Assembly: GCA_947462335.1 (NCBI GenBank) | Contig: OX381707.1 | Location: 65,242,816-65,306,815, forward strand | Length of the DNA: 64,000 nt | Direction: 5' to 3' | From: Harmothoe impar | Taxonomy: Eukaryota > Annelida > Polychaeta > Phyllodocida > Polynoidae | Shown: positions 1 to 8,839 of the stretch, in pieces | How the letters are laid out: each line of letters opens with the position of its first letter | Numbering within the stretch: the first letter of the stretch is position 1 | Made by a program: the position numbers and the translations under genes | The notes under the pieces: generated by a model | Told to the model about the DNA's origin: nothing | The model's database searches: none | What the model saw: only the letters and a program-made list of their open reading frames with translations

Positions 1-412
1 GCAAAGGATCTATGGTGTGCCCTAAGTCGTGTTATCCGGCCTGGTTAGACCGCCTACCCCACCAGGTCACTGCTGGAAATAATACTCACAAATCAACAGC
101 AATATACACGTGGGGGGCTGGTCTGAAATGCTAGTCCCTCATCTGCTGTTTTTGTGCGGGCAAATGGATAATATGGGGAATGAAGACGAAATGTATTCTC
201 TGTAATAACGTCTGGAATCTCCTGTAATAGTAGGTGGGCCACGAGGTGGGCCCCACCCATGCTGCATGCTCAGCTGCCAGGGGGCTTAATGTTATTTACA
301 TGTGTAGGCCTTTGTGAATTGATAGATATTGAAGTAAAACAGTTTACATGATTATACATGTAGCCCCCTGTCTAGGTCCCCATACACCCCTAGGAGGTGG
401 TTATATTTAAGA
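1..412. other. 3' flank of Lbx, nothing recognised
   Basis: AT-rich non-coding sequence far downstream of Lbx. It holds one TACATGTA palindrome at 355-362 and a CTCF-like string with the core CCACGAGGTGGG near 239. No ORF of interest and no clear repeat boundary is visible. Confidence 0.5.
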
Positions 413-429
413 GCTCTTTTTCTCGTCGA

Positions 430-512
430 GAGTCAGGGTATCTAGCTGGATCCGTACCCACAACCTCAGAACTATTGAGCCCACCAGCTAACCAACTGCT
501 CCATCGGGACTC
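430..512 (-). repeat. tRNA-derived SINE head (RNA polymerase III A and B boxes)
   Basis: On the minus strand there is a tRNA-like module. The A box TGGAGCAGTTGG (492-503) matches the TRGYNNAGYNGG consensus at 11 of 12 positions, and the B box GGTACGGATCC (448-458) matches GGTTCGANTCC at 9 of 11. The two are about 33 bases apart, which is normal for a tRNA gene. The acceptor and anticodon stems are poorly paired, so this looks like the decayed promoter head of a tRNA-derived SINE and not a functional tRNA. A second B-box-like string, GGGTTCAAACCCC (minus), lies near 600, so a composite SINE is possible. The tail boundary cannot be fixed. Confidence 0.55.
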
Positions 513-690
513 ATGCAATGATACTCATCACCCAATAGTATATGTTCTGCTTCTGCCTTTTGAGCCTAATGAGTAACACTATCTAAAAACGTTGAGGGGT
601 TTGAACCCCATTTGATGAAATGCTAACTAGAAGTACCCTGTGTCTCAGCAGCAGGACCATACAGCCACATGTGTTTGAGCCTGTTAACTA

Positions 691-992
691 AGGCATTGTT
701 CCATTACACAAAGTTAAGAGTGCTGTTTAGTTGGTGCTCCTGTTGTTTTAAATCAGGGGCTCTGCCCCCACACCCCCATTCTTTTCTTGTTTTTTCTTTC
801 TTTTTTCCTCTTGAAATATCAGAATAGCCAACTAGCTAACTAGGGCCTAAAAGTAGTGAGGCATTGTCCCATTAGACAAAGTTAAGAGTACTGTTTAGTT
901 AGTGCTGTTGTTACATAATTTGGGGGCTCCGCCCACACCCCTGTTTTCTTTCTTTTTTTCTTCTTTTTTTCTTGAAATATCAGAATAGCCAA
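691..992. repeat. tandem duplication, two ~140-bp units
   Basis: Unit 1 (691-831) and unit 2 (859-992) share the same start (AGGCATTGT, CCATTA, ACAAAGTTAAGAGT), a central GGGGCTC-GCCC-CACCCC block, a T/C-rich tract, and the end GAAATATCAGAATAGCCAA. They differ by small substitutions and indels. The pyrimidine-rich tail before AATATCAGAATAGCC resembles a SINE or LINE tail repeated in tandem, but no coding remnant is present. Confidence 0.8.
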
Positions 993-1167
993 AGAAATAA
1001 AAAAGGCATATCCCGAAGAAGAGTTATAAATAACTCAAAACATTGATCCCTCCTACATAATGCCTACAACATATGCAACATAGGTTTACTGTCAACATTT
1101 AAAAACAAAAGCCATCTTTAACCCAATTTACAGTGTCTGGTTTTGTGTGAAATATTATATCTACAGG

Positions 1168-1267
1168 CATATCAAAAGTTCTGCTTGACATGGGATTTGC
1201 ACCAAGCTTCTGGAAGTCCAAACCAGAAATACCACATACTCAAGGACCTTGACCGCTATGACTGCCT
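1168..1267 (-). repeat. tRNA-Leu/Ser-like relic or SINE head
   Basis: On the minus strand, TAGCGGTCAAGG (1247-1258) resembles the D-arm region of class II tRNAs and GGTGCAAATCCC (1192-1203) resembles the B box. They are separated by enough sequence for a long variable arm. The stems are badly broken, so this is at best a tRNA pseudogene or SINE fragment. The rest of 993-1513 shows nothing else I can name. Confidence 0.35.
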
Positions 1268-1513
1268 GTGAGTCTTGAAGGTTCATCTTTAGTATAATAT
1301 ATGACTAGGTTGTATCAGAATGAGGCTACACTCTTCAAGCATATGCTATGATCAGTGTATTTCTATGTGAACACACATAGAACATGTTTGATGATCATAT
1401 AACCTCCTAGCAGGGTTATACAGGATATCCTCCCCCGGTATCCTCCTAGGCCACATGTGTGGAAAAACAGCTGTAATCAGGCTATTATACATAATCAATC
1501 TAAGCAAGCGGGC

Positions 1514-1632
1514 TGTATGTCGGATATACTCTTGGTGTCTCGAGTCAATATCATTGATATAAGCCTCGGCCTTCGGCCTTGGCTTATATCAATGATATTG
1601 CCTCTTGACCCCCAGGAGTATATCCAGTACAT
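1514..1632. repeat. foldback palindrome (MITE-like hairpin)
   Basis: A 20-bp perfect arm at 1546-1565 (CAATATCATTGATATAAGCC) is repeated inverted at 1581-1600, with a 15-base centre. The symmetry continues imperfectly outward: GTATGTCGGATATACTC on the left matches the complement of GAGTATATCC-AGTACAT on the right, giving about 119 bp in total. This is the typical form of a small foldback transposable element. No target-site duplication is certain. Confidence 0.8.
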
Positions 1633-2048
1633 AATAAAAATAGCAGTGTTAATTACACATGAGAGAGGAGTGATAATACATATGGCATTATAATGTTTAC
1701 AAATGGAAGCAAGGTGGCCTATATGCATGCTGATATTTGGCCTATTGACAATGTTAGTGATGGTGTTGCTGATACGATATCTTATCTTACTTTGTTTCCA
1801 TGACAATATTAAATTCTAAACCCAACATGGCATTTAAACACCAGGCCTACACTGAAAGACTGCATATATAGTTATGTATAGATGTTATTCCTAAGTAACA
1901 ATCCTTTTGTGATTAAATCACCTTTATATATCATTTACAGGGCGGACAGCTAGACAGGAAGAAAACACTTCAAGGTCTCGTCAATTACCGTCATGTCACG
2001 CGTGACTGTGACGTGTGACGCCTACCACGCCCTCTGTCGGGACGCAGG

Positions 2049-2084
2049 GAGCAGCTCCATTGATGGTCGCGCCACCTCGTGGCC
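2049..2084. promoter_or_regulatory. GAGCAGCTC nonamer next to a CTCF-like site
   Basis: GAGCAGCTC lies at 2049-2057 within GGGAGCAGCTCC. Directly after it, on the minus strand, CCACGAGGTGGCGC (2071-2084) matches the CTCF core (CCASYAGRKGGC) at all but one position, the G in place of Y. About 70 bp upstream is a run of CGTCA/TGACG half-sites (1980-2020). Inference: possible insulator or regulatory node downstream of Lbx. Confidence 0.4.
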
Positions 2085-2759
2085 ATATTGAACATCAATC
2101 AGTTGAAATGTCGATACAATCGGCACTCGTACATCGGGGCTGCCGTCTGGTGCAGTCTCGGGGGACGCGTGGTTTTGTGACGAGACCATGCGGGCTACTC
2201 TCCATGTAGGGATTTATAGTAGGTATGTGGTAGTTTGGTATCTCTTTAAGTCTAATAGTACTCCTTCCACTCTTCTCCTACGGCTTCGTGGGATGCCAGT
2301 CTCACGGTGCACAGTCAGTTAGACGAGTCCACTGGAGACAAGTTTACTTTTTCAGGGTAGCCATGGACCTTTGTTCTCTGTCTATATGCTACAATATAAT
2401 ATTATTACAATAGGCTTTATATATTGATAGTGGTAAATATGACGTGAAAAAAAGAGAAAGTTGTGACAAAGTTACTGCACTGTGTACAGTGGACTGTAGC
2501 CCTACTCATCTTATACCTTTATGCTAAGTATGATTTTCATTCCATCGCATCTGACAACAACAGGAATGGAGAACAAAAGGCAGACCCGACCACTCTCCTC
2601 CTAACTGTATTTATGCGTCCGTGTCCCCCTGGGCCCCCTGCTTCAAGAAGTTTCAATACGTATACATAACTTCCCACACCCTATGACAACTCTCTTGCTC
2701 ACTCCCAGGCTACTAGTATTTGGTAATCCAGGTTCTTTTTACACTGACTATATTTGCAG

Positions 2760-2960
2760 TGGGCGGATCATATCTTCGTGATGGAGAGCGGTGCGGCGAG
2801 ATCAAAGGGATCGAGAACGAGGCTGTGTAATTAATCCAGCCGCCGTCAGATGGCGCTGCGGCAACAAGCGCCGTCAGGGGACGCTGCTTATCTAGTTCCG
2901 GTTGAGTGACGTCACTTAACGCCCGGCGTGTGTTGCTGCTGATTTATCCCTGCGTATCGC
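2760..2960. promoter_or_regulatory. candidate regulatory module downstream of Lbx
   Basis: A short, GC-richer unique stretch in AT-rich surroundings. It contains a TCF/LEF-type site (GATCAAAGG, ~2800), a homeodomain core (TAATTAAT, ~2829), a CTCF-like CAGATGGCGCTG (2847-2858), a perfect CRE (GTGACGTCAC, ~2908) and a YY1-like GCGGCCATG. The motif density fits an enhancer or distal promoter, but this is only motif reading. Confidence 0.35.
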
Positions 2961-3693
2961 GGCCATGTTTAAAGTGGGGATGTGTCGTGAAAGATTATAC
3001 ACGGGGAAAGCATATTACAATTATATAGATTTTTCTGAATATTACTTATAGACAAAAACAAAGTGAAAAAGTAAATCTTTCTAAATTTTGGAATATTGAA
3101 TCCGGAGGTGGGGGGCACTCGATTCTATATTGCTATCTTGACACATGAGTGCGGCTTGACCCCTGACAACCCTTATCCTAGGGCAAATAGATTTTGGTCA
3201 AAAGTGCCTGGGATATGATTTAAAAAATTAGGCTGAAACATGAGCCTTGGCGAAAGGGCGTTTTGTAGCTTCTCAAAGATATGGCCAGGGACGAGTCATT
3301 TCTTGCTTGCTAGATTTATATTACAGTGTACAATGTACCAAATGAATGAATCGTCCCCAATGTCGACCTCCTTGTTTTGATTTCTTACTTTCTACTTTAT
3401 TTTCTTCCTCCCCCTCTCTAGTGGTCTTAGACTTTGATTTCATGGTTATGGATGTGGCTAGACTTTTGTGATTTTTACACAATAAAAAGTAGATTTCACT
3501 TTGTAGAGGTTGTCCACCTGTCTGCCAATTGCAAAGGGACATAGTTGCAGTGAGATACCGTAGTACAGATATAGAGGCCTGTATATAAGTTATGTATATT
3601 CTGAAGACCCAATTACTACGACAACAATAGCGTTTATTTAATAATATTATTATGTATTTGTTGTATCACATGTTGAAGGTGGGAAGGTCCTTT
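2961..3693. other. intergenic, nothing recognised
   Basis: AT-rich unique-looking sequence with no ORF, hairpin or repeat that I can support. It would lie beyond the candidate poly(A) site of Lbx. Confidence 0.5.
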
Positions 3694-3853
3694 CGTTGTT
3701 AATGTGTTTCTTCTTCCCCCGTCTGAAAATAGTACCACTAAGTTCAATAGAGGTAAAATAAACCTCTATCGTTAATTTCTTTCTTTTCCCCCCATCTGAA
3801 ATTGGTACCACTAATTTCAAAAAGGTACCACTAATTCCAAAGAGGTAAATAAC
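3694..3853. repeat. diverged tandem repeat, ~77-bp period
   Basis: Two adjacent units share CGTTGTTAAT or CGTTAATTT, a T/C-rich run ending in CCCCC, then TCTGAAA, TAGTACCACTAA or TGGTACCACTAA, TTCAA and GAGGTAAA-TAA. The second unit (3770-3853) carries an extra internal copy of GGTACCACTAAT. It lies just past the candidate 3' end of Lbx. Confidence 0.7.
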
Positions 3854-3937
3854 CCTATAAGACATGTGATTTAATGACTTAAATTTTTACCCTATGGAAT
3901 GCTATTCAATACATGTGTAAATCAAAATAATTATACC

Positions 3938-3983
3938 AAAAACACACACAAACAGAGGATACAAGTTAAATAGTATCTTTATT
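3938..3983 (-). terminator. lbx: candidate poly(A) signal and GU-rich element of Lbx
   Basis: On the minus strand AATAAA lies at 3983-3978 and is followed 20-45 bases downstream by a GT-rich stretch (TTTGTGTGTGTTTTTGG, 3957-3941), the usual order for a vertebrate-like cleavage and polyadenylation site. Cleavage would fall near 3955-3965. Closer variant signals (ATTAAA near 4290 and 4300, TATAAA near 4938) could give shorter 3' UTRs. RNA 3' ends would decide. Confidence 0.5.
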
Positions 3984-5056
3984 TTGAATAACTAACTTCA
4001 GTCATCCACAAAATACACCATCATACAATTTACATTCAGTCGGGCTGCATTGATGTGTCAATTTAGCAGTAGGTAAACCACTCTGTTTTTCATCCACTGT
4101 TGTCTCTTCGTGAGCCCTGTTTAAGTCAAGCAAGAACCAGACACTGTCTGTTTAGTTTTTGTCTTTATCCTCTCCCTCCAGTCCACAGTCTTACACACTG
4201 AATAGAGTAGTCTGGACAATAGGGACTGCACTAAGCCTGTCCGCCCATTTAAATCACCATCATCGTCCTCAGATGTCTTCATCGTATTCTTTAATGGTTA
4301 ATTTAATGTGTCCTTCTATTGTAACACTCAGTCCTATGGATCAAACACGAGACAGATTCTGGTTGAGGCTTGGTCCAAGCACTCATTTTAATAATGCTTG
4401 ATAATGGTATAAAACAAAGTCTGTTATACTCCAATTACCATACAATTAACATTCAAACCATGGACATTGAACCACGCAGTATTCAATAAAGTTGAGACGA
4501 TGTCTCCATGGTTGACACTTTAGACAGGTATGCATACATGTGTATTTGTTGTCTTACTATGAATGGGCATCAAACAATGAGGTAAGAGGAGTGGAACCAA
4601 AAGACTACAACATACTAGTACTGGAATGCTTTCCCCACATCTCCTCCAATATTATCTCACAGTGCAATCACCTCCAGGACTGACACATGCGGCTATATGA
4701 CACATTGTATGATAGAGAAGTGACTTTTACAAACTCACTGAAAAATCGGTTTCAACGTTTAATACTATAGGGATTTCAAACTGGATAATCAAATATTTAC
4801 TTCATAAAACATTTACTGAGTCACTTCCATGTTTTGTCTCGCTTCAGCATCCATAGTGTAGGCTCCTATTCGTATCTACAGATCATCACCTGCGGCCTAT
4901 GACAGCCAAAAGATCCAAGAAAATCTCATTACATATATTTATAGATAATAAAGATACAGATATACACTATATAATATCATATGTTTACATCCAGGCCTGG
5001 GTGGCATAACTGTCTCTACCCACGGCTGTGTGACGTCAACATGACGGTTATTGACG
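3960..5056 (-). other. lbx: probable Lbx 3' UTR
   Basis: About 1.1 kb between the Lbx stop codon and the best poly(A) signal. It has no coding signature and only weak structure. Two CRE-type TGACGTCA sites flank the stop codon (about 5031 and 5052). The extent depends on which poly(A) signal is used. Confidence 0.45.
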
Positions 5057-5793
5057 TCAAGATGACGTTGGTGTTTGAGGTTCTCCACCATTTTGTTGCA
5101 GTGATTCCTGATTGTCTTTCAAACTCATCAGCTGCCGCTCCTTCTCAGAGTCGGGAGACAGCGGCGGTTGCTGCAGCAATGGCGGCGGCTGCGGGGGTTG
5201 GGTCTGTTCCTCGGGGGACACCGGAAGTGACGTCACACCGGAAGACGTATCGTCAAAGCGTGACGTGGGCGTGGCGTGGTTGCTCGCGTCGTCCTCGGCT
5301 CCGCTCCCGATGACCGACCCTTGATCGCTACTCCCGGAGAGCGAACCCCCTGAGGTGGCCGTGGTAGAGGGATCAGCTCCTTTCCCGCCACCACCACCCC
5401 CCTTAATATCCTCTCCTCCAGGGCAGTGCCCGTTGGTCCTCTGCAGCTTCTTCAGCTCATCTAGATTGCCAAACACGGGGTGGCGGACGGCCACGATGGC
5501 CTCCACCTCAGTGGGGTCGCTGGTAACGGCGGCGGTGACGTCTGCCTTTAGTTCCTCCAAGTCCCGCTTCAGCTTGGCGCGGCGGTTCTGGAACCAGGTG
5601 ATGACCTGCGCGTTGGTGAGCCCGAGGGAGGCGGCGATCTCGTCCCTGTCGGCCGGCGTCAGGTACTTCTGGTACAGGAAGCGCTTCTCCAGCTCGTAGA
5701 TCTGCTGGTTGGAGAAGGCGGTGCGCGACTTGCGCCGCTTCTTGGAGGGTTGGGACTTGGAGAAGAGGCTGAGCTGGTCACGTCTGGCCGTCT
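5057..5793 (-). CDS. lbx: Lbx (ladybird homeobox) exon 2: homeodomain and C-terminus
   Basis: This is the second coding exon of a ladybird-family homeodomain transcription factor, residues 358-601 plus two bases of codon 357. The homeodomain is residues 376-435 (5558-5737). It shows the Lbx hallmarks [10 protein letters not shown] before helix 1, [15 protein letters not shown], and helix 3 [15 protein letters not shown] with Thr47, Gln50 and Asn51. Lbx proteins act in the nucleus as DNA-binding repressors that specify muscle precursors and neurons. The acceptor is ATTACAG|AGACGG, and codon 357 (Glu) is completed from exon 1. The apparent Met codon at 5804-5806 lies in the intron and is not a start. 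The tail is low complexity: poly-Gly (~residues 495), Pro/Gln-rich (~555-575), then a charged stretch before TGA at 5057-5059. Very sure of the family; the tail has no known domain. Confidence 0.96.
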
Positions 5794-6013
5794 CTGTAAT
5801 GTACAAGAGGGAGGAGAGGGGATGAGTATAAAGTGTTTCAGATTTGTATCATATCCATAAATGGATGACAGTAAAAGGTGTATGTGGCGTGAAGCTGCTT
5901 CATGCTTGTGGCGGTCATTGCTATAGTAACGCTGGGTCTGCTGAAAAAGGAACCAAGGGCAATGAAATATGAATATCTCTGCAGAACAAAGAAAACCTAT
6001 AGTGTTACTGGAT

Positions 6014-6191
6014 GAGAATGTTCACATTATGGCGTCACCAACTGTGGGATCTTTATAAAGGATTCTTACTATCTTCTTGATTGTCATGTACCAATCTATA
6101 TCCCCGAATGTCCAACGATCCTTTACAAAATCCAAAGAACCCTCATTCACCCCCCCCCCCCTAGCGAGTGACGTCATTAGTAAACGTTCCC
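6014..6191. repeat. GAACGTTC-ended MITE, copy 1
   Basis: About 178 bp bounded by inverted ends: GAATGTTCACATTATGGCGTCAC on the left, shown here in two parts as GAATGTTCAC and GGCGTCAC, and GTGACGTCATTAGTAAACG then TTCCC on the right (6168-6191). The interior includes a C11 run. The same ends recur at 6759-6946 and 17642-17791. No coding content; a non-autonomous DNA transposon is the simplest reading. Confidence 0.75.
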
Positions 6192-6758
6192 ATACAAATA
6201 AGGGTTTATAAATGATGCATCCCTTACGTGGCCCATTGTAGGAACTCCCTCTACTAGGGGATATCCCATGTGACATCTAAAGGCAGGCACAGAGAGCGTA
6301 ACATACGACATCCTCCATGGTCTAAACATGGGGTGAGAGGGTGGGGATGTAAGTAATGTCTGAAAGACGACTGGTATCCGGACTCCTCCGTCCCCTCCAC
6401 ACAAGGCCCCCATCTATCAACATAACCATGATTACTGCGGCACGAGTCAGGCACATACAAAGCCGAATCCGGTAACCAAACACCCAAATGGCACATTGTC
6501 ACATGGTGCCCAGAATACTCTGCTTTAAAGACTGAGAATTTAGGGGCGCTTCAGATCAGATGTTTTCCTGCATGATTGCACACAGAAACATTCAGAGATG
6601 CCAATAAATCTCACCAGCGTATCCGTCCGAGTAACCCCATTTGCCATGAGTTGCTCATAAATTGCTCTGTCAATAATATCATCGTCTCATGAAGGCTTCT
6701 CCTCAGCAAAATTTGATTTCCCATATACATATTATAAACCACACATGTAATGCATATA

Positions 6759-6946
6759 GGGAACGTTCACACATTACCTCACTGGCTAGGTGAGAGGGAG
6801 TGGGGGGGGGGGGTCTTTGTGCAAAGGTAACGAAACATGGCCCGGTCACATGTCTATAGACATTCGTATATAACAGGGGGGGGGGGGGGTGATTTGGTCT
6901 TGAAAAAATGTCCGAAGAGTATGTGACGTCATTTGTGAATGTTCCC
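6759..6946. repeat. GAACGTTC-ended MITE, copy 2
   Basis: About 188 bp. The left end GGGAACGTTCACACATTAC mirrors the right end GTGACGTCATTTGTGAATG plus TTCCC. The interior carries G12 and G14 homopolymers, which may have been expanded by replication slippage. A 108-bp element of another family starts 90 bp further on, as it does after copy 3. Confidence 0.78.
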
Positions 6947-7035
6947 CCGCTCCCTTGTCATTGTCTTCATCCACACTTGTTCCCCCTTGATCTGCCCACC
7001 CCCATGCATGCATGCAGCCCTGGTGTAGGGCCCGG

Positions 7036-7143
7036 CCCAATGGGCACCGAACATTGAATCAATGTTGATAAATGGTTGTCAATGTTGGTTCAATGTTGAT
7101 ACAATGTTGATTCAACGCTGAGGTAGATATTGTGCCCACTGGG
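7036..7143. repeat. 108-bp element with CCCAGTGGGCAC-type ends, copy 1
   Basis: Starts CCCAATGGGCACCGAACAT and ends TTGTGCCCACTGGG, an inverted terminal pair. The interior is built from the short direct repeats AATGTTGAT and CAATGTTGATTCAACG. The copy at 17825-17932 has the same length and order. It is non-coding, a MITE or satellite-like mobile unit. Confidence 0.85.
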
Positions 7144-7149
7144 GGGTGT

Positions 7150-7620
7150 AGGGTGAGCTCATCCAGGGACGAGCAGCTCAGCCTCCTATCACCACATCAC
7201 TACCCGCTTTACTCATGCATCCTTTTGTCCCTCACTTGAAAATTGATATTGTTATTAATAGTCTCTGCCCGATAGCAGCGCGATAAGGCCTGCTGTGTGT
7301 ATCACTGCGCGGGGGTTGTGATTCGGTTATCTGCCTCCGCAGCTGCCCCGGCTTGTCAACAGCTAGTCAGGGACTTTGTTTTCTCTCGCAGCAACACGGT
7401 AATGTGATGCGCCGCGCATGGATACATTGCCGTGAGATAACGGAGACGTTTATGTCACCGAGAGGACGTCAATTTGTATGTCCTTGTCAGGTTTAATTAT
7501 CATTTCATCTGGGGGTGGGAGTTTTGGCAGCTAAAGTTGTAACCTAATCCGCCGCTATTCACGCTAATGCGCCGCGTATCTGTAAATATGGAGTTAATTT
7601 ATTCATGTCTCATTATCATA
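7150..7620. promoter_or_regulatory. candidate intronic enhancer near exon 2
   Basis: Unique-looking mosaic of GC-rich and AT-rich blocks. It holds GAGCAGCTC (7171-7179), two copies of ATGCGCCGCG (~7407 and ~7567), a TAATCCGCCGC string (~7545) like the one at 42052, TTAATTATCATT (~7494) and a GACGTCA near 7467. No repeat-family ends are present. The combination resembles a developmental enhancer; conservation would have to show it. Confidence 0.35.
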
Positions 7621-7639
7621 AACCAGACCCCCCCCCCAC

Positions 7640-8754
7640 CACCAGGGGCCATATCAGCACTTTGTTATTTATTTTCAATTTATAACTCCTGTCGAGAAGG
7701 AGTGCATGGATGAAGTGGTGAAAAATGTAAATTACTGATAATATGAGTCACGTGAATATCAGTTTGTATTTTCAATGATTATCAGCTCAGTGTTACTACT
7801 ATAACACAACAATTGAGTAGTCGGGATGATAAAATCCATGCCCAACACTCAGGATAAATATGGTAGATCTGATGGTGTTTTTTAGTTAGAAGATGTAAAG
7901 AAGTGTCCTTGTACCAATGTTGTTCTTTCAGTTTCATGTACACAGAAACTGAAAATCATCGTTTTTCTTATCCAAACAAGAACACTTCTTTAAAATGTTA
8001 CAATTTCTGATAATAAATCGACCCTGGTGTTTTGAATAAAACGTTCCTAGATGCTTCACCCACTTTGTCATGACCTGTTTTCCCCGTGAAAACTTGAGAC
8101 GCAGATTGGTTGTGAGCGTCTGAAACCTAAGCAGACGAGATTCATCACTTTCTAATAACCTGCCGCTTGTTGCCTGCGCCCCGGCGGTTGCACATAGACA
8201 TGTAGCCCACACATAATAAGGATAAGCCTGGGCACCAGCGGCTGGCCAGGCTTGTTTCCATGTGTTCAAGATGCCAAGAGTTGGGTGTCCAGAGACCGTA
8301 GCGCCCCCTCCCGACACCCACCGCATTATCGCCATGGTTATGGGGTGCCATCCCCGGGATGCCATCCCTATTTTGCTTTCCACATTCCAATATTGTGCTT
8401 GTGTAATATATACATTGAAAGATTTAACATTTGCAGGTCTAGTTATAGGCAATCCACAATTAGGCGATGGAATATGAAGTCTTCGATCTACCAGTACTCC
8501 CAGAGGTATTGGGCCAGACAGAACGTTAGAGAAATCTCTCTGGGTCATACTAGATCTAGATCTAGTTCATAAAAAAATACTATAATTGTATTGAGAAAAC
8601 CATCACATTTTTTTATTATCTTAGATGCATAATAGTTGGACCCCCTTTCCATTGCAAGGGAGTTGCGCTGTAAACAGTTACAACTAGTCAGTACATAGCT
8701 ATACATGTAAACAATAAAAGTTACTGTAGATTCCGCTGTTAGTACCTACACACA
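7640..8754. other. intron stretch, unassigned
   Basis: Contains the longest non-repetitive intronic ORF (204 codons, minus strand, 7934-8548), which shows no domain I recognise and no codon pattern suggesting a gene. A TCTAGATCTAGATCTAG-like run sits at about 8549 and a TACATGTA at 8702. Nothing else can be supported. Confidence 0.4.
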
Positions 8755-8839
8755 CAGAAAAGTGAGAGTCATTGTCGCTAAAACTACCCCTGACCCTCAG
8801 GTGAGGGTAGTTTTAGCGACAATGACTCTCACTTTTCTG
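8755..8839. repeat. 35-bp perfect inverted repeat, 15-base loop
   Basis: The left arm 8755-8789 (CAGAAAAGTGAGAGTCATTG, then TCGCTAAAACTACCC) is exactly complementary to 8805-8839. The loop is CTGACCCTCAGGTGA. The arm resembles the outer part of the foldbacks at 30.1 and 32.0 kb (GAGAGTCA-CCAATGTCGCC-A-AC-AC), so it may be a deleted member of the same family. As RNA it would form a very stable hairpin, but the perfect length suggests a young foldback element more than a microRNA precursor. Confidence 0.85.

Noticed and set aside
5804..5806. Met codon opening the exon 2 reading frame
   Set aside because: It lies in the intron, inside the polypyrimidine/acceptor region (TTGTACATTACAG). The splice to exon 1 gives a better, phase-consistent protein that includes the eh1 motif.
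7934..8548. 204-codon minus-strand ORF
   Set aside because: Varied composition but no recognisable motif and no partner exons; length is within chance for 55 kb of intron. Worth only a database search.
8755..8839. Possible microRNA precursor
   Set aside because: A perfect 35-bp stem with family resemblance to nearby foldbacks fits a MITE better; microRNA precursors normally carry mismatches.
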